Source: Clostridiales bacterium (lineage in GTDB: Bacteria; Bacillota; Clostridia; Saccharofermentanales; Saccharofermentanaceae). From it: a DNA stretch of 64,000 nucleotides. The notes under the pieces were generated by a model. It worked only from the letters and a program-made list of their open reading frames with translations. It made no database searches and was not told where the DNA came from. The position numbers and the translations under genes were made by a program. The first letter of the stretch is position 1; each line of letters starts with the position of its first letter. The DNA is taken from positions 1 through 64,000 of the forward strand of contig JAFXPN010000038.1 in assembly GCA_017527865.1 (NCBI GenBank), given 5' to 3'. Of the stretch, positions 54,701 through 61,602 are shown piece after piece.

Positions 54701-57700
54701 GCCGGTCCTTTGAACGGGATGGAAATCTCCCGTCACCGGATCAGCAGTATTCAGAACTGTACCCTCTCCCATACCTACTATGCCGAAAGGAATCCAATTC
54801 TTATTCTCGTCCCAGTTGTCCCAGTTGTCGTTATCCGTTCCGTCTGCCGTTGTAAGATAAGATCTGATATAGGCGATCTGTTCGGCTGTAAGTTCCGGGT
54901 AAGTATCAAACAGGTTAAAACCAAGCCTCTGTGACGCAACGGTTCCCCAATGACCATGAGCGCCGTCCCAACCTGCCGTACAACTATATACAACACCCCA
55001 CTCGCGCAAACGTATCCTATAATCCCAGTTAACATCGTAAGTGCGTCTTGTGTATGTGTTGGTTCCGTCAACTACTCGCTCTTCTTCGGAAGGAGTATTA
55101 CTCAAAACACCTGTTGCGTAAGTAATGGCTCCGTTCTCACTTCTGACCTCAAAACTGATTCCATCAACCCCGGCGCCAAACTCATCAACCTTGACAACAT
55201 CAAGCTCACCATAGGAGATGTTATTGTCAATATAATCGTAATAGTAGTTTTCCCACCATTGAGTTGAACCTGATGAAGTATCCAAAGAAAGCGGATATAC
55301 ATGATCGAGTGTACGAGGATCGCAAAGATATGTCACGCCCTCTGAATCAACATGGAATACGGCATAGAACTCATGCGCTCCGTCGCCGTTTGCCCGTCCG
55401 GTTTCAATCCAATACGGACTCGCGTTTTCAGTCTGCAACATAATATTGTTTGCATTTCCTGTAAGTTCGCCTTCGTACCAAGACTCAGTAACGATGAAAT
55501 AACTGTCCAGGAGCAATCCGGTAACATGAGATGTCTGATCCTGCCCGTCACGTCCTAAAACGTGCCATCCGGTACTTGTACCGTTGTTACCATAATAATG
55601 ATAGTATTCAGGCTCGTGTCCCCTGAAATCAGTCAAGGGTGTAGTAGGTTGCCAATAGACAGCAGCCTCAGTTCCTGAGCCATATGCAGGCTTGATATCA
55701 CCTGTCATAATGGCCGATGCAGAAATGACATTCTGATCGCCGTCAGCCCATCGCTGAGCATACTCGCGGCTCCAGTTACCGCCGTACAAACTGAACGATA
55801 CACGTCTTACAGAATTAAAGAAACTGTATGCCTCAGACGGATCGCCTTCCCATCTCTTGATAAGGCCAAGTGAACCCCAGCCGCTGTCCGAATTACCGTT
55901 AGAAAGAGTGAATGTTGCCGTTCCGGAAGCAAACGCCCATTTATCTGCACCTGCGCCTCCGTTTGTACTCCATGTTACAGGAGTCCCGTTTGCATCTGTC
56001 GTAAACGACGCGGTCGCTTCTACACGCTCATACGCTGCAGAAGGCGCAGATACTTCACTGAAGGTGTATGTACTATTAGGCAAAAGACCTTCGATCTCTG
56101 CTGTACTGGTGGTTGTTGTAAACGTAACAGTATTTCCGCTAAGTGTATACTCGTTATTCTGTGTTCCATTAATATTAAATGCACCGGCATCAAATCCGGG
56201 ACCACTCAACGAGATAACACAACCTGCAAGTCCGGCGCCTGTTGTTGCATCGACTTTTTGAATGAAGACATGACCGGATTGAGGCTGAGACGAAGTGATC
56301 CGTCCCTCATACACTTGCGTCTGGGATGTTTCTTTCCATGAAACTGTTACTGTACCTGTAGCATTACCGCCGTTATAAGAAGGTGTCGAAACACCGAAAT
56401 TTATAACACCGCCGAATTCTTCACAAAATCTTGTATATTCGCCCGCTGCATCCTTTACGGCTGCAACGATCGCACTTCTTACATTAGCGGCACCCTGCTG
56501 CAATGAAACATAACGGGTAACGGTTCCTACCGTAACTGTCGCATTGGAGCCTGCACCGCTCGTGCTGACAGACCATCTCTGTGATCTGCTCTGTGAATTC
56601 CACGAGGGTTGTGAAATATCTGCCCTGTCACTGATCTGGATCGTCCAGATTCCGTTACTGTATGTTGCAATATAGTACTTTGTACCCGAAGACAAAGATG
56701 AAGCATGGAACGACGCATTACCCGGATGGAAGTGCCTTGAACATACCATCGTTATTGATGTATGTCCTGCGGCATTGAGCCATTGACCGAGAACCCCGCT
56801 GAAATCAGAAGCCGTTCCCCCGCCTGCGGCAGAGGCTCTGTTAAAAGCACAGGTTCCTGTTTCACTGAAACCCTCTGCCACAGGATAATTGACAGTGCCG
56901 ACATCAGTAATGGCATCGGATGTACTCCAAGAAGCAGGATTAACAGAACCGTCAATGGTTTCATCCATTACCCACCGGAACCATACTTCACCATTATCAT
57001 CGATCTCGACAACAACGACACCGTAACCGTATTCTGCCTGAAGCTCCTCAGTAAGTGTTTGTGCTGTTTCATACGCCCAGGCGTAGTCATCGGCCACATA
57101 ATCGTCATCTTCTTCTACCTGATAGAACAGTCTGTCAGTATCAAAAACACCCGTTGTGTACATACCGGTATATCTGGCAGTAGCCTCAGATGAAGATGTT
57201 GCAACCACATAATAGTCTGCATTATAGTTTGAAGTTGTGTACTTCGTACCATCCATATCAGCAGCACCGACAGTGATCACGCCATCGATACAGCCGGGTA
57301 TGAATGCTCTTGTCGAGATATTGTTGTTACCGGCAGCTCCGATGACTACAATACCAGCATCAAGAGCTTCCTGAATAATGTCCCTGATTATGGCATTCTT
57401 CTCAATGTTAAGAGCCGTCATCGAGAAATTGATAACTGATACATTAAGATCGATGGCTACACGGAATCCTGCATAGATATCGGCAGCACTCGCCTTACCG
57501 TCATCGGAAACCTTTATAGACAAAACTCTGGCATACGGATTCTCCTCACGGATAAACCCAAGCATATCAGAACCATGTCCGTTATAATCCGATGTATCAT
57601 CACCCAATACGGAATAATTGATATTGGCATTAGCCCCTGTATCAATGAGTGCAGCATATCCGTTAAAACTGAAGTTTGCAGTATCGATATCATTAAGGTT

Positions 57701-58873
57701 AGCGATAGCATCGTTACCGTTATTGATATCAGACATATCCGCTACATCCTGCTCTTCAGGTTCATTCTCATACTCATCCGCAGGAACAGGCGGTACTGTT
57801 GTTTCGTCATCTTCCGTGACCGGTATGTCTTCAACAAGATCGCGTATTTCTTCACCTGAAACCATTTCCTCATCCGGAATACTGCGGGTTTCCTCTATGA
57901 GAGGTTCATCTTCATTCTCATCACCGGCTGCAACAGTCGCCGCATCTGACAGATCAGTGATGTAACCAACCTTATCGACATAATATGAATATGCATATCT
58001 TGCTGTCTCTACGGAATCAAATGCTATGATATACACATCATCATAATTAGACAAAACCGTTGTTGATCTTGTAAATATCTCCGGATTAGATGTCTGTACA
58101 AAGAGTTCCTGTGTGTTAATCACAGACTCATCTATTTCCGAGTAATAGTGATCAAACTCCACATACTCTATCGGAACAGGTGTAGGAGTCGGTGTAGCAG
58201 TCGGAGTCGCTGTCGGAGTAACAGTAGGAGTTACTGTATCCGTAGGAACAACCGTAGGCGTAGCCTCGGGTTCCTCTTCATCTGGAACAGGAGTTGCTGT
58301 AGGAGTAACCTCTGTTTCGTCTGTTCCGTCATCTTCAGGAACAGGTGTAGCAGTAGGTGTAACTTCTGTCTCTTCCGAAGCATCAGTCTCCTCGGTTTCT
58401 TCCGTAACTTCAGTCTCCTCGGTTTCTTCCGTAACTTCAGCTTCTTCAGTCTCTTCGGTTCCTTCCGTGGTTTCAGAAGAAACAACCGAAGGAATTGACT
58501 CTGATTCTTCTGTTGATTCCGTCCCGCTTGTTTCTTCTCCCGCTTCATTTATCTCATCATTTACGTCAGCTTCTTCTGTTACACCGGGGTCATCATCAGC
58601 TACGTCACTTTCTTCCTGCAGTTCTGAATCTTCCGTTATAAATACATCAGATCCGCCTTCGTTGTCTCCCGGATCCGTCGCCTCATTTACCTGATCATCT
58701 GTTTCTATCGTATCTGCTGAAAGATTGCCTGCATTATTCGTCTTCCCGTCCTCAGGAGGAATAACGAAGACAGAAAACAAAACTGCTGCGGCAAGAACAC
58801 AAGAAAGCGCCCTGACCCTGTACCTGCCCAGGATCTTCAGCAAATAAACATCTTTGTTCAAGGTGCTTTTCAT
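48764..58873 (-). CDS. Giant cell wall-anchored VaFE/SpaA-type adhesin with subtilase-like domain
   Basis: A 3369-residue surface protein. Signal peptide about 18-40. Thr/Glu- and Thr/Pro-rich stalk about 45-235. Propeptide-like strand region about 255-310. Subtilase-like domain about 400-580 with Asp411 (LIDTG), His433 (NGHGSDM) and Asn516 (AAGNNN) but no GTSMAxP serine motif; YTGMYTTG (568-575) sits there. A Ser/Gly-rich beta region and SpaA/Cna_B-like modules follow to about 1450. Five modules with DxNxNG loops lie near 1490, 1610, 1750, 1885 and 2010. Nine VaFE T-Q ester modules span about 2110-3325. Sorting signal VPQTG (3331-3335), hydrophobic helix and KRKR tail end it. The start has GGAGG and overlaps the DUF5688 stop by four bases. 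It is likely a long, self-crosslinked fibre for adhesion. Confidence 0.92.
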   Translation of the reverse strand: MKSTLNKDVYLLKILGRYRVRALSCVLAAAVLFSVFVIPPEDGKTNNAGNLSADTIETDDQVNEATDPGDNEGGSDVFITEDSELQEESDVADDDPGVTEEADVNDEINEAGEETSGTESTEESESIPSVVSSETTEGTEETEEAEVTEETEETEVTEETEETDASEETEVTPTATPVPEDDGTDETEVTPTATPVPDEEEPEATPTVVPTDTVTPTVTPTATPTATPTPTPVPIEYVEFDHYYSEIDESVINTQELFVQTSNPEIFTRSTTVLSNYDDVYIIAFDSVETARYAYSYYVDKVGYITDLSDAATVAAGDENEDEPLIEETRSIPDEEMVSGEEIRDLVEDIPVTEDDETTVPPVPADEYENEPEEQDVADMSDINNGNDAIANLNDIDTANFSFNGYAALIDTGANANINYSVLGDDTSDYNGHGSDMLGFIREENPYARVLSIKVSDDGKASAADIYAGFRVAIDLNVSVINFSMTALNIEKNAIIRDIIQEALDAGIVVIGAAGNNNISTRAFIPGCIDGVITVGAADMDGTKYTTSNYNADYYVVATSSSEATARYTGMYTTGVFDTDRLFYQVEEDDDYVADDYAWAYETAQTLTEELQAEYGYGVVVVEIDDNGEVWFRWVMDETIDGSVNPASWSTSDAITDVGTVNYPVAEGFSETGTCAFNRASAAGGGTASDFSGVLGQWLNAAGHTSITMVCSRHFHPGNASFHASSLSSGTKYYIATYSNGIWTIQISDRADISQPSWNSQSRSQRWSVSTSGAGSNATVTVGTVTRYVSLQQGAANVRSAIVAAVKDAAGEYTRFCEEFGGVINFGVSTPSYNGGNATGTVTVSWKETSQTQVYEGRITSSQPQSGHVFIQKVDATTGAGLAGCVISLSGPGFDAGAFNINGTQNNEYTLSGNTVTFTTTTSTAEIEGLLPNSTYTFSEVSAPSAAYERVEATASFTTDANGTPVTWSTNGGAGADKWAFASGTATFTLSNGNSDSGWGSLGLIKRWEGDPSEAYSFFNSVRRVSFSLYGGNWSREYAQRWADGDQNVISASAIMTGDIKPAYGSGTEAAVYWQPTTPLTDFRGHEPEYYHYYGNNGTSTGWHVLGRDGQDQTSHVTGLLLDSYFIVTESWYEGELTGNANNIMLQTENASPYWIETGRANGDGAHEFYAVFHVDSEGVTYLCDPRTLDHVYPLSLDTSSGSTQWWENYYYDYIDNNISYGELDVVKVDEFGAGVDGISFEVRSENGAITYATGVLSNTPSEEERVVDGTNTYTRRTYDVNWDYRIRLREWGVVYSCTAGWDGAHGHWGTVASQRLGFNLFDTYPELTAEQIAYIRSYLTTADGTDNDNWDNWDENKNWIPFGIVGMGEGTVLNTADPVTGDFHPVQRTGADVLGHLPYGKYEVREILPASNNFEVPNGWLGRDADGNGVYEYFYRYVTVTEDNRHVPLSVVCENRERTFSAEVYKRDYTTNAALTNYSGTFSCSLYIDRNNNGRIDSADTLIGTLADMADGTKDGVIHFSDLRYSAYGLSSTSAVHLLVREETAPNGYYRDTSAHGMTVPAGGTGVATLYMNNYPYITLNINLTKVDSETNRPIGTYTGTQAVFSLYLDTNNNGSLDANDTRLARTTDTDRDGVMSWSYRLNPNSTNASVQALTALVDPSDPLSFTARLFVKEEVAPDDYYINETPVTIIVDSSSATIGTGTITMEVSSTMLEEHKVELAFEVVKKDENTGARVRGAVYALYVDVNQNGTLEADVDRLLGNSTTNANGVATWNYTLDRATIQAHFPECINVDGTITGTSAKNYPTKYLVAEVSPSTGYYLNTTVTPMTLTGGLYSASVSANVTERPYITHDFTINKRDEWTSEILAGYEGGYNATFELWCDVNANGVIEEDADKLIATLADTDRDGILTYHFVLTSQVLAEEFPEIADDVMNGTMNYYTHYLVRETTAPFDFYVNPNVFPIVLPARQFTSADEADVEETPYTAPIKIHKLDGDTNEAIRNAGFTVYSDVNGNGVFDEGVDTVAKTFKNGELVDAQIVWDEAEGCYVSDPLRSGKYVVVETGLPEGYFFVDENGVPTLNRNEVAFTIVGKDTSAPDFVIDNYESTVYNLAPAIGTTLVDALSLDHIGHIGETVEFVDTVAYTNLVPGEEYIVTGTIMLKTGEPLLDADGNAYTSSVTFTPDTPNGAVQVSFVIDTAAIIEVTVDANGVIEYVSRDIVCFESLSFTATDDKTPYHQWYDDGPVATHEDLDDAGQTVTLGSPEVGTTLTSVQEIRSNAAVGDTVEFIDTVTYENLHVGETYFLEAHVYDKGTGLILCDTDGNPFTGRISFVPQTEDGTVEVPITISTASIIEASLYNELYYGPDGRSVEQIVMTVTKDIVCYEYLYSASEVLIGGHTDITDEGQTINITPPDIGTTFVDRVTEEHQTVAGRIVQVRDTVSYTNLHVGETYTLTCHLYDQTTGKRLAYSNGDPVVATKTFVAPAASGTVDVIFTIDTSDLLVNIFRYEERTLVAFEYLRTEEGILIGGHTEIDDLPQSVTPEIPVIGTTIVDDQTGTHDGRLGSAVPFTDTVSYTNLNPGETYVMRGRIVNRQNPSIVYTTAEQEFVPESRNGTVDVHFIVDTSWVCNGSYDADIVCFEQLWQLDTENTGVGEVMLAKHEDVTDEGQTIHLHPEIGTQMIDPVTRSQYGLIGEDVEFIDTVSYHNLHIGEEYTVTGIIMDKQTGEPVLDRNGQPFTASTTFTPTTSDGTVDVVYHVNTLYIISQIGQTINGVEITAPRAIVSFETITSESGFEFEIHADINDEGQTITLGDICSGAADLQTSVSTLEAGLTTVRDIVHYRGLGPVEYTIRGSLHLIDYDENGNPVDGGLIHARSGEVTELEYTFTPETHEGDVVFDYKLDTTRYAGRDIIVFEELWFNGICIVTHENYADVNGGYGMNNYDQTVFVPEVHTSAFSADTTPGAMGRTVLPLMENARIVDNVWWSNVEAGDSYFIQGQLWACWTDENGNLHSRAIPADEGGLVTSAPFTATGRSGYAEVVFTIDSIRLADMHYDYLIVTEKLFHANSGICVANHCDLSDVQQTVYMPDLHTTAYTETGSTLPEGADLVTVTDRVYYENLVPGTSYTIVGNLQYGVTDADGNVIESGTLVQNGQEVKAEITFTPAESSGYVELTFTVDAGDIVARHYNKIIAFEEMYTAPGVLVSIHADINDEDQTLTVSDLRSSAHGVDGSRSVATSNEVTVIDTVFYEGLTAGCEYRMETDLMNLATGESDAHCSTVFSPVCSDGSIDISLCFDGSGYTGEKLVIFERVYDNRTGVLIKSHEDWNEWSQTITFVPQTGNDYDPSYRNAALLILALCFSLAGAVVFIPGKRKR
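58384..58437 (-). repeat. 27-bp tandem repeat in the adhesin stalk
   Basis: Two exact 27-bp units (58384-58410, 58411-58437) encode EVTEETEET twice. Degenerate copies continue on both sides, and about 100 bases away ETEVTPTATPVP occurs twice. The region is prone to slippage and so to stalk length change. Confidence 0.8.
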
Positions 58874-59826
58874 GCTATCTTTTCCTCCATATTGAAAACA
58901 CTGATCATGAAGTTATCCGCATCGCAAAAATACAAAGACGAAGACAGCATCTGCTCTCCATCAGACAGATAACACTCATTTGATTCCCTTAACATCTCTA
59001 TAAGACATTCCGGCGGAATTCCCGATACAACCGGGACTATAAGGCATTCATTAACCGAAGTCGGAACAATAAAATAATCCGATTCAGCCTTTAACGCTAT
59101 CTTTTCTCTTACCTCTTCGAAAATGATGCCGGAACTGGCTCTGAATCCGCTCTTATTGGTAAGCATGTAAACACGTTTTTCAGGATCTGTTTTTCCTATC
59201 GTCTTTCTGATCTGAGCTTCACTTTGACCGTTTTTTCTCAATACCGATCTGACGACTGAATCAAAAGATTTTATCTTCGGTGACAACAGTCTGCATGTAT
59301 TTTTCATCGCGGAACTGTACAGTTCTTCCTCATCAAGACCGGTCATATCCATCAGCCTGTTATCGATAATACTGCTGTAAACACCGGTATCATCAGATGT
59401 TATGACCCAGCGGTAGATGATGCACAGATCCAGGAAAGGTCTGTGAGGAACATCATTTATATATATTGAAGCCGTTCCGGGATTAACCAGTTCCGCCACT
59501 ACATTCTTTTTGACCGCATCCAGATTCAATCCGGATGATATACTCCTGCCCTTGATCAAAGCCTTCTTCATTGAATCGGCAACATTACAGAGTTCGACCA
59601 TGATATCCCGGCTGCTCTGATAAGACTTATAGATATCTTCAAAATAATAAGTCGGCTGCACAGTCGGTGCTTTAACGGAGTTTTTTGGCGAGAAAGTGAA
59701 TCCGTCAAGGGTTTTCCCACGTTTGACAACAGGCATGGTCTTAACTTCGTACCCTTCAAACTCTTCTCCCATGACATCCGGAAAAAGGTCACAAAACGTT
59801 TCTTTAAGTTCTTCGTAAGTCAGCAT
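58870..59826 (-). CDS. DUF5688 family protein
   Basis: A 318-residue cytoplasmic protein with no signal peptide or membrane segment. It matches DUF5688 in outline: MLTYEELKETF, VVKRGKTLDGFTF, QPTYYFEDIYKSYQ, VYMLTNKSGFRASSGIIF and YFIVPTSVNECLIVPV. The family is widespread in gut Lachnospiraceae and relatives, and its function is unknown. The start at 59826 is chosen for GGAGGT upstream; earlier in-frame starts at 59841 and 59865 would lie in or near the leader hairpin. Its stop overlaps the adhesin start (ATGA), so the two are translationally coupled. A regulatory or export-assisting role is conceivable but unproven. Confidence 0.8.
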   Translation of the reverse strand: MLTYEELKETFCDLFPDVMGEEFEGYEVKTMPVVKRGKTLDGFTFSPKNSVKAPTVQPTYYFEDIYKSYQSSRDIMVELCNVADSMKKALIKGRSISSGLNLDAVKKNVVAELVNPGTASIYINDVPHRPFLDLCIIYRWVITSDDTGVYSSIIDNRLMDMTGLDEEELYSSAMKNTCRLLSPKIKSFDSVVRSVLRKNGQSEAQIRKTIGKTDPEKRVYMLTNKSGFRASSGIIFEEVREKIALKAESDYFIVPTSVNECLIVPVVSGIPPECLIEMLRESNECYLSDGEQMLSSSLYFCDADNFMISVFNMEEKIA

Positions 59827-59855
59827 ATCTCTTACCTCCATGTATTTTGGGCATG

Positions 59856-59882
59856 AAAAAAGCACCGCTTCGCGCGGTGCTT
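59856..59882 (-). terminator. Intrinsic terminator in the DUF5688-adhesin leader
   Basis: A perfect 9-bp stem AAGCACCGC/GCGGTGCTT with a five-base loop, followed by TTTT on the minus strand. It ends only about 30 bases before the DUF5688 ATG. It may end the prkC-rsgA-rpe transcript, or act as an attenuator for the surface operon, since no promoter fits between it and the gene. Confidence 0.75.
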
Positions 59883-59903
59883 ATGTCATACCTTGATGAG
59901 TAT

Positions 59904-59932
59904 ATGCTAATCTACAGCGTATGGATTTTCAA
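59904..59932 (-). promoter_or_regulatory. Candidate promoter of the DUF5688-adhesin operon
   Basis: TTGAAA (59932-59927), 17-bp spacer, TAGCAT (59909-59904) on the minus strand. Transcription would start near 59897, ahead of the terminator hairpin, giving a leader of about 70 bases. A two-codon frame (ATG ACA TAA, 59889-59881) precedes the hairpin. The rest of 59933-60016 shows no further clear signal. Confidence 0.4.
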
Positions 59933-60016
59933 TATCAAATAATTCCCGTTTTCAAGTTCTAATAATAGTACACTTCAGGCAGGAACATCAGTGTTTACGG
60001 GCACTTTCTGGATTTG

Positions 60017-60688
60017 TTATACCGTTTCACCTATCAGTTCATACAACCCCTTTGCAGCCTGTCCGGGATCTTCCTTCCCGAACACCGCGCTTCCTGCCAC
60101 GAGAAGCCTTGCGCCTGCATCTGCAGCCTCTTTGACGGTCTTATCGTTTATGCCGCCGTCTACCGAGAGTATAGCTTCAGATCCGTTCTCATCGAGTCTT
60201 CTCCTGTAATCTGCTATCCTTTCGGTCGATCCGGGCATATAGCTCTGGCCGCCGAATCCCGGGCGGACGGACATGACAAGGATAAGATCGGCCGCATCCT
60301 TTACAAGGAACGGATAGATCTCGGATGCCGGAGTATCGGGATGTATCGCTACGCCTGCTTTCTTTCCCAGAGCCCTGATCTTTTCTATCAGTTCAAACGG
60401 ACTGTCCGTGCATTCGACATGGAAGGTAATATAATCCGATCCCGCCTGGGCGAAAGGCTCTATAAATTCTTCGGGATTGGTTATCATCAGGTGTGTATCG
60501 AGTATAAGATCACTGTGCTTTCTGATGGATTTTACGACCGGAACACCAATCGTAAGATTAGGAACATAGTGTCCGTCCATAACATCAAGATGCAGAAAAC
60601 TGCAGTACGGGGTTATGCTCTCGACATCTCTCATAACATAACCGAAGTCAGCAGACAGCAGCGACGGTGATATCTCAAATCTTCTCAT
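60017..60688 (-). CDS. rpe: Ribulose-phosphate 3-epimerase
   Basis: A 223-residue TIM-barrel enzyme of the pentose phosphate pathway. Motifs are ISPSLLSADFGYV, HLDVMDGHYVPNLTIG (metal His/Asp), HLMITNPEEFI, VMSVRPGFGGQSYMP and SVDGGINDKTV. Its ATG overlaps the rsgA stop by four bases, keeping the common prkC-rsgA-rpe order of Bacillota. Confidence 0.96.
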   Translation of the reverse strand: MRRFEISPSLLSADFGYVMRDVESITPYCSFLHLDVMDGHYVPNLTIGVPVVKSIRKHSDLILDTHLMITNPEEFIEPFAQAGSDYITFHVECTDSPFELIEKIRALGKKAGVAIHPDTPASEIYPFLVKDAADLILVMSVRPGFGGQSYMPGSTERIADYRRRLDENGSEAILSVDGGINDKTVKEAADAGARLLVAGSAVFGKEDPGQAAKGLYELIGETV

Positions 60689-61602
60689 TTATAGCCTCCG
60701 GAACAATTAGGTCTCTTGCTGTATAAGTATTCATAGAACTCACGGTACCTGGCATATCTTCCTTCATCGATACCGCTTCCGACAAGTTCCCTTACCCGGC
60801 ACTGCCGCTCGGCAATATGCCTGCAGTCGGAAAACCTGCACCCTTCGGAAGCTCTCACGATCTCGGGGAAACCGCCTGCTACCTCCGTATATAATACACC
60901 CACTTCAAACAGATCGAGAGATGTAAATCCCGGAGTATCCGTAATAAACCCGTCTCCGTACTCGAAAAGCTCAGTGTGCCTTGTCGTGTGTTTACCTCTT
61001 TTAAGCCTGTCGGATATGTTTCCGACTGTCACGGTGTGTTCCCCGAGAAGCTTATTGCAAAAAGTGCTCTTTCCCACACCGGAAGGTCCGGCAAGTCCCG
61101 TTATCCCGGAATCCAACGCGTTGATCAGCTCTTCGGGTATGTCTTCGTTTCTGCTTATCGAATGACTGTAAAAGCCGGCATTCTCATAAACAGCGGCAAG
61201 ATCATCACAGGCATCTGGCGACTTGTCTCTCTTTGAGAAAAGGATAAACGGCCTGATATCCAGTTTGCCGCATATTATAAGCATCTTATCAAGTAACTTA
61301 AGGTCGGGCACGGGATCAGTGCACGAGAAAAAGAGAAAGAGATTATCGATATTGGCAAGAGGAGGTCTTACCAGATAATTCTTACGCGGAAGTATCTTCT
61401 CGAGAACAAAAGGTATATCAGGATCTCCCGACTCACAGGTTATCACGCGGTCCCCCGTCAAAGGCGTAAGTCCGCTTAATCTTATATTCCCTCTGATCTG
61501 ACACAGCCGCACGGATCCGTCATCACAACGGACGGAAAAGGTGCCGCCGACACCTTTGGTGATTATGCCTGCCGCTTCGCCTGACCGGGCACGATCAGAC
61601 AA
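60685..61602 (-). CDS. rsgA: Ribosome small-subunit-dependent GTPase RsgA
   Basis: A 305-residue circularly permuted GTPase that checks late 30S maturation. The order is OB domain (GGTFSVRCDDGSVRLCQIRGN), G4-like LFSKRDK, G1 GLAGPSGVGKSTFCNKLLG, G2 RLKRGKHTTRHTELF, G3 ITDTPGFTSLDL, then a zinc knuckle CRFSDCRHIAERQCRV. Its start lies eight bases inside the prkC gene, so the three genes are one transcription unit. Confidence 0.95.
   Translation of the reverse strand: MSDRARSGEAAGIITKGVGGTFSVRCDDGSVRLCQIRGNIRLSGLTPLTGDRVITCESGDPDIPFVLEKILPRKNYLVRPPLANIDNLFLFFSCTDPVPDLKLLDKMLIICGKLDIRPFILFSKRDKSPDACDDLAAVYENAGFYSHSISRNEDIPEELINALDSGITGLAGPSGVGKSTFCNKLLGEHTVTVGNISDRLKRGKHTTRHTELFEYGDGFITDTPGFTSLDLFEVGVLYTEVAGGFPEIVRASEGCRFSDCRHIAERQCRVRELVGSGIDEGRYARYREFYEYLYSKRPNCSGGYK

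Noticed and set aside
58148-58498. 116-residue Arg/Ser/Cys-rich plus-strand frame
   Set aside because: It is the complement of the Thr/Glu/Pro stalk repeats and has no independent coding signal.
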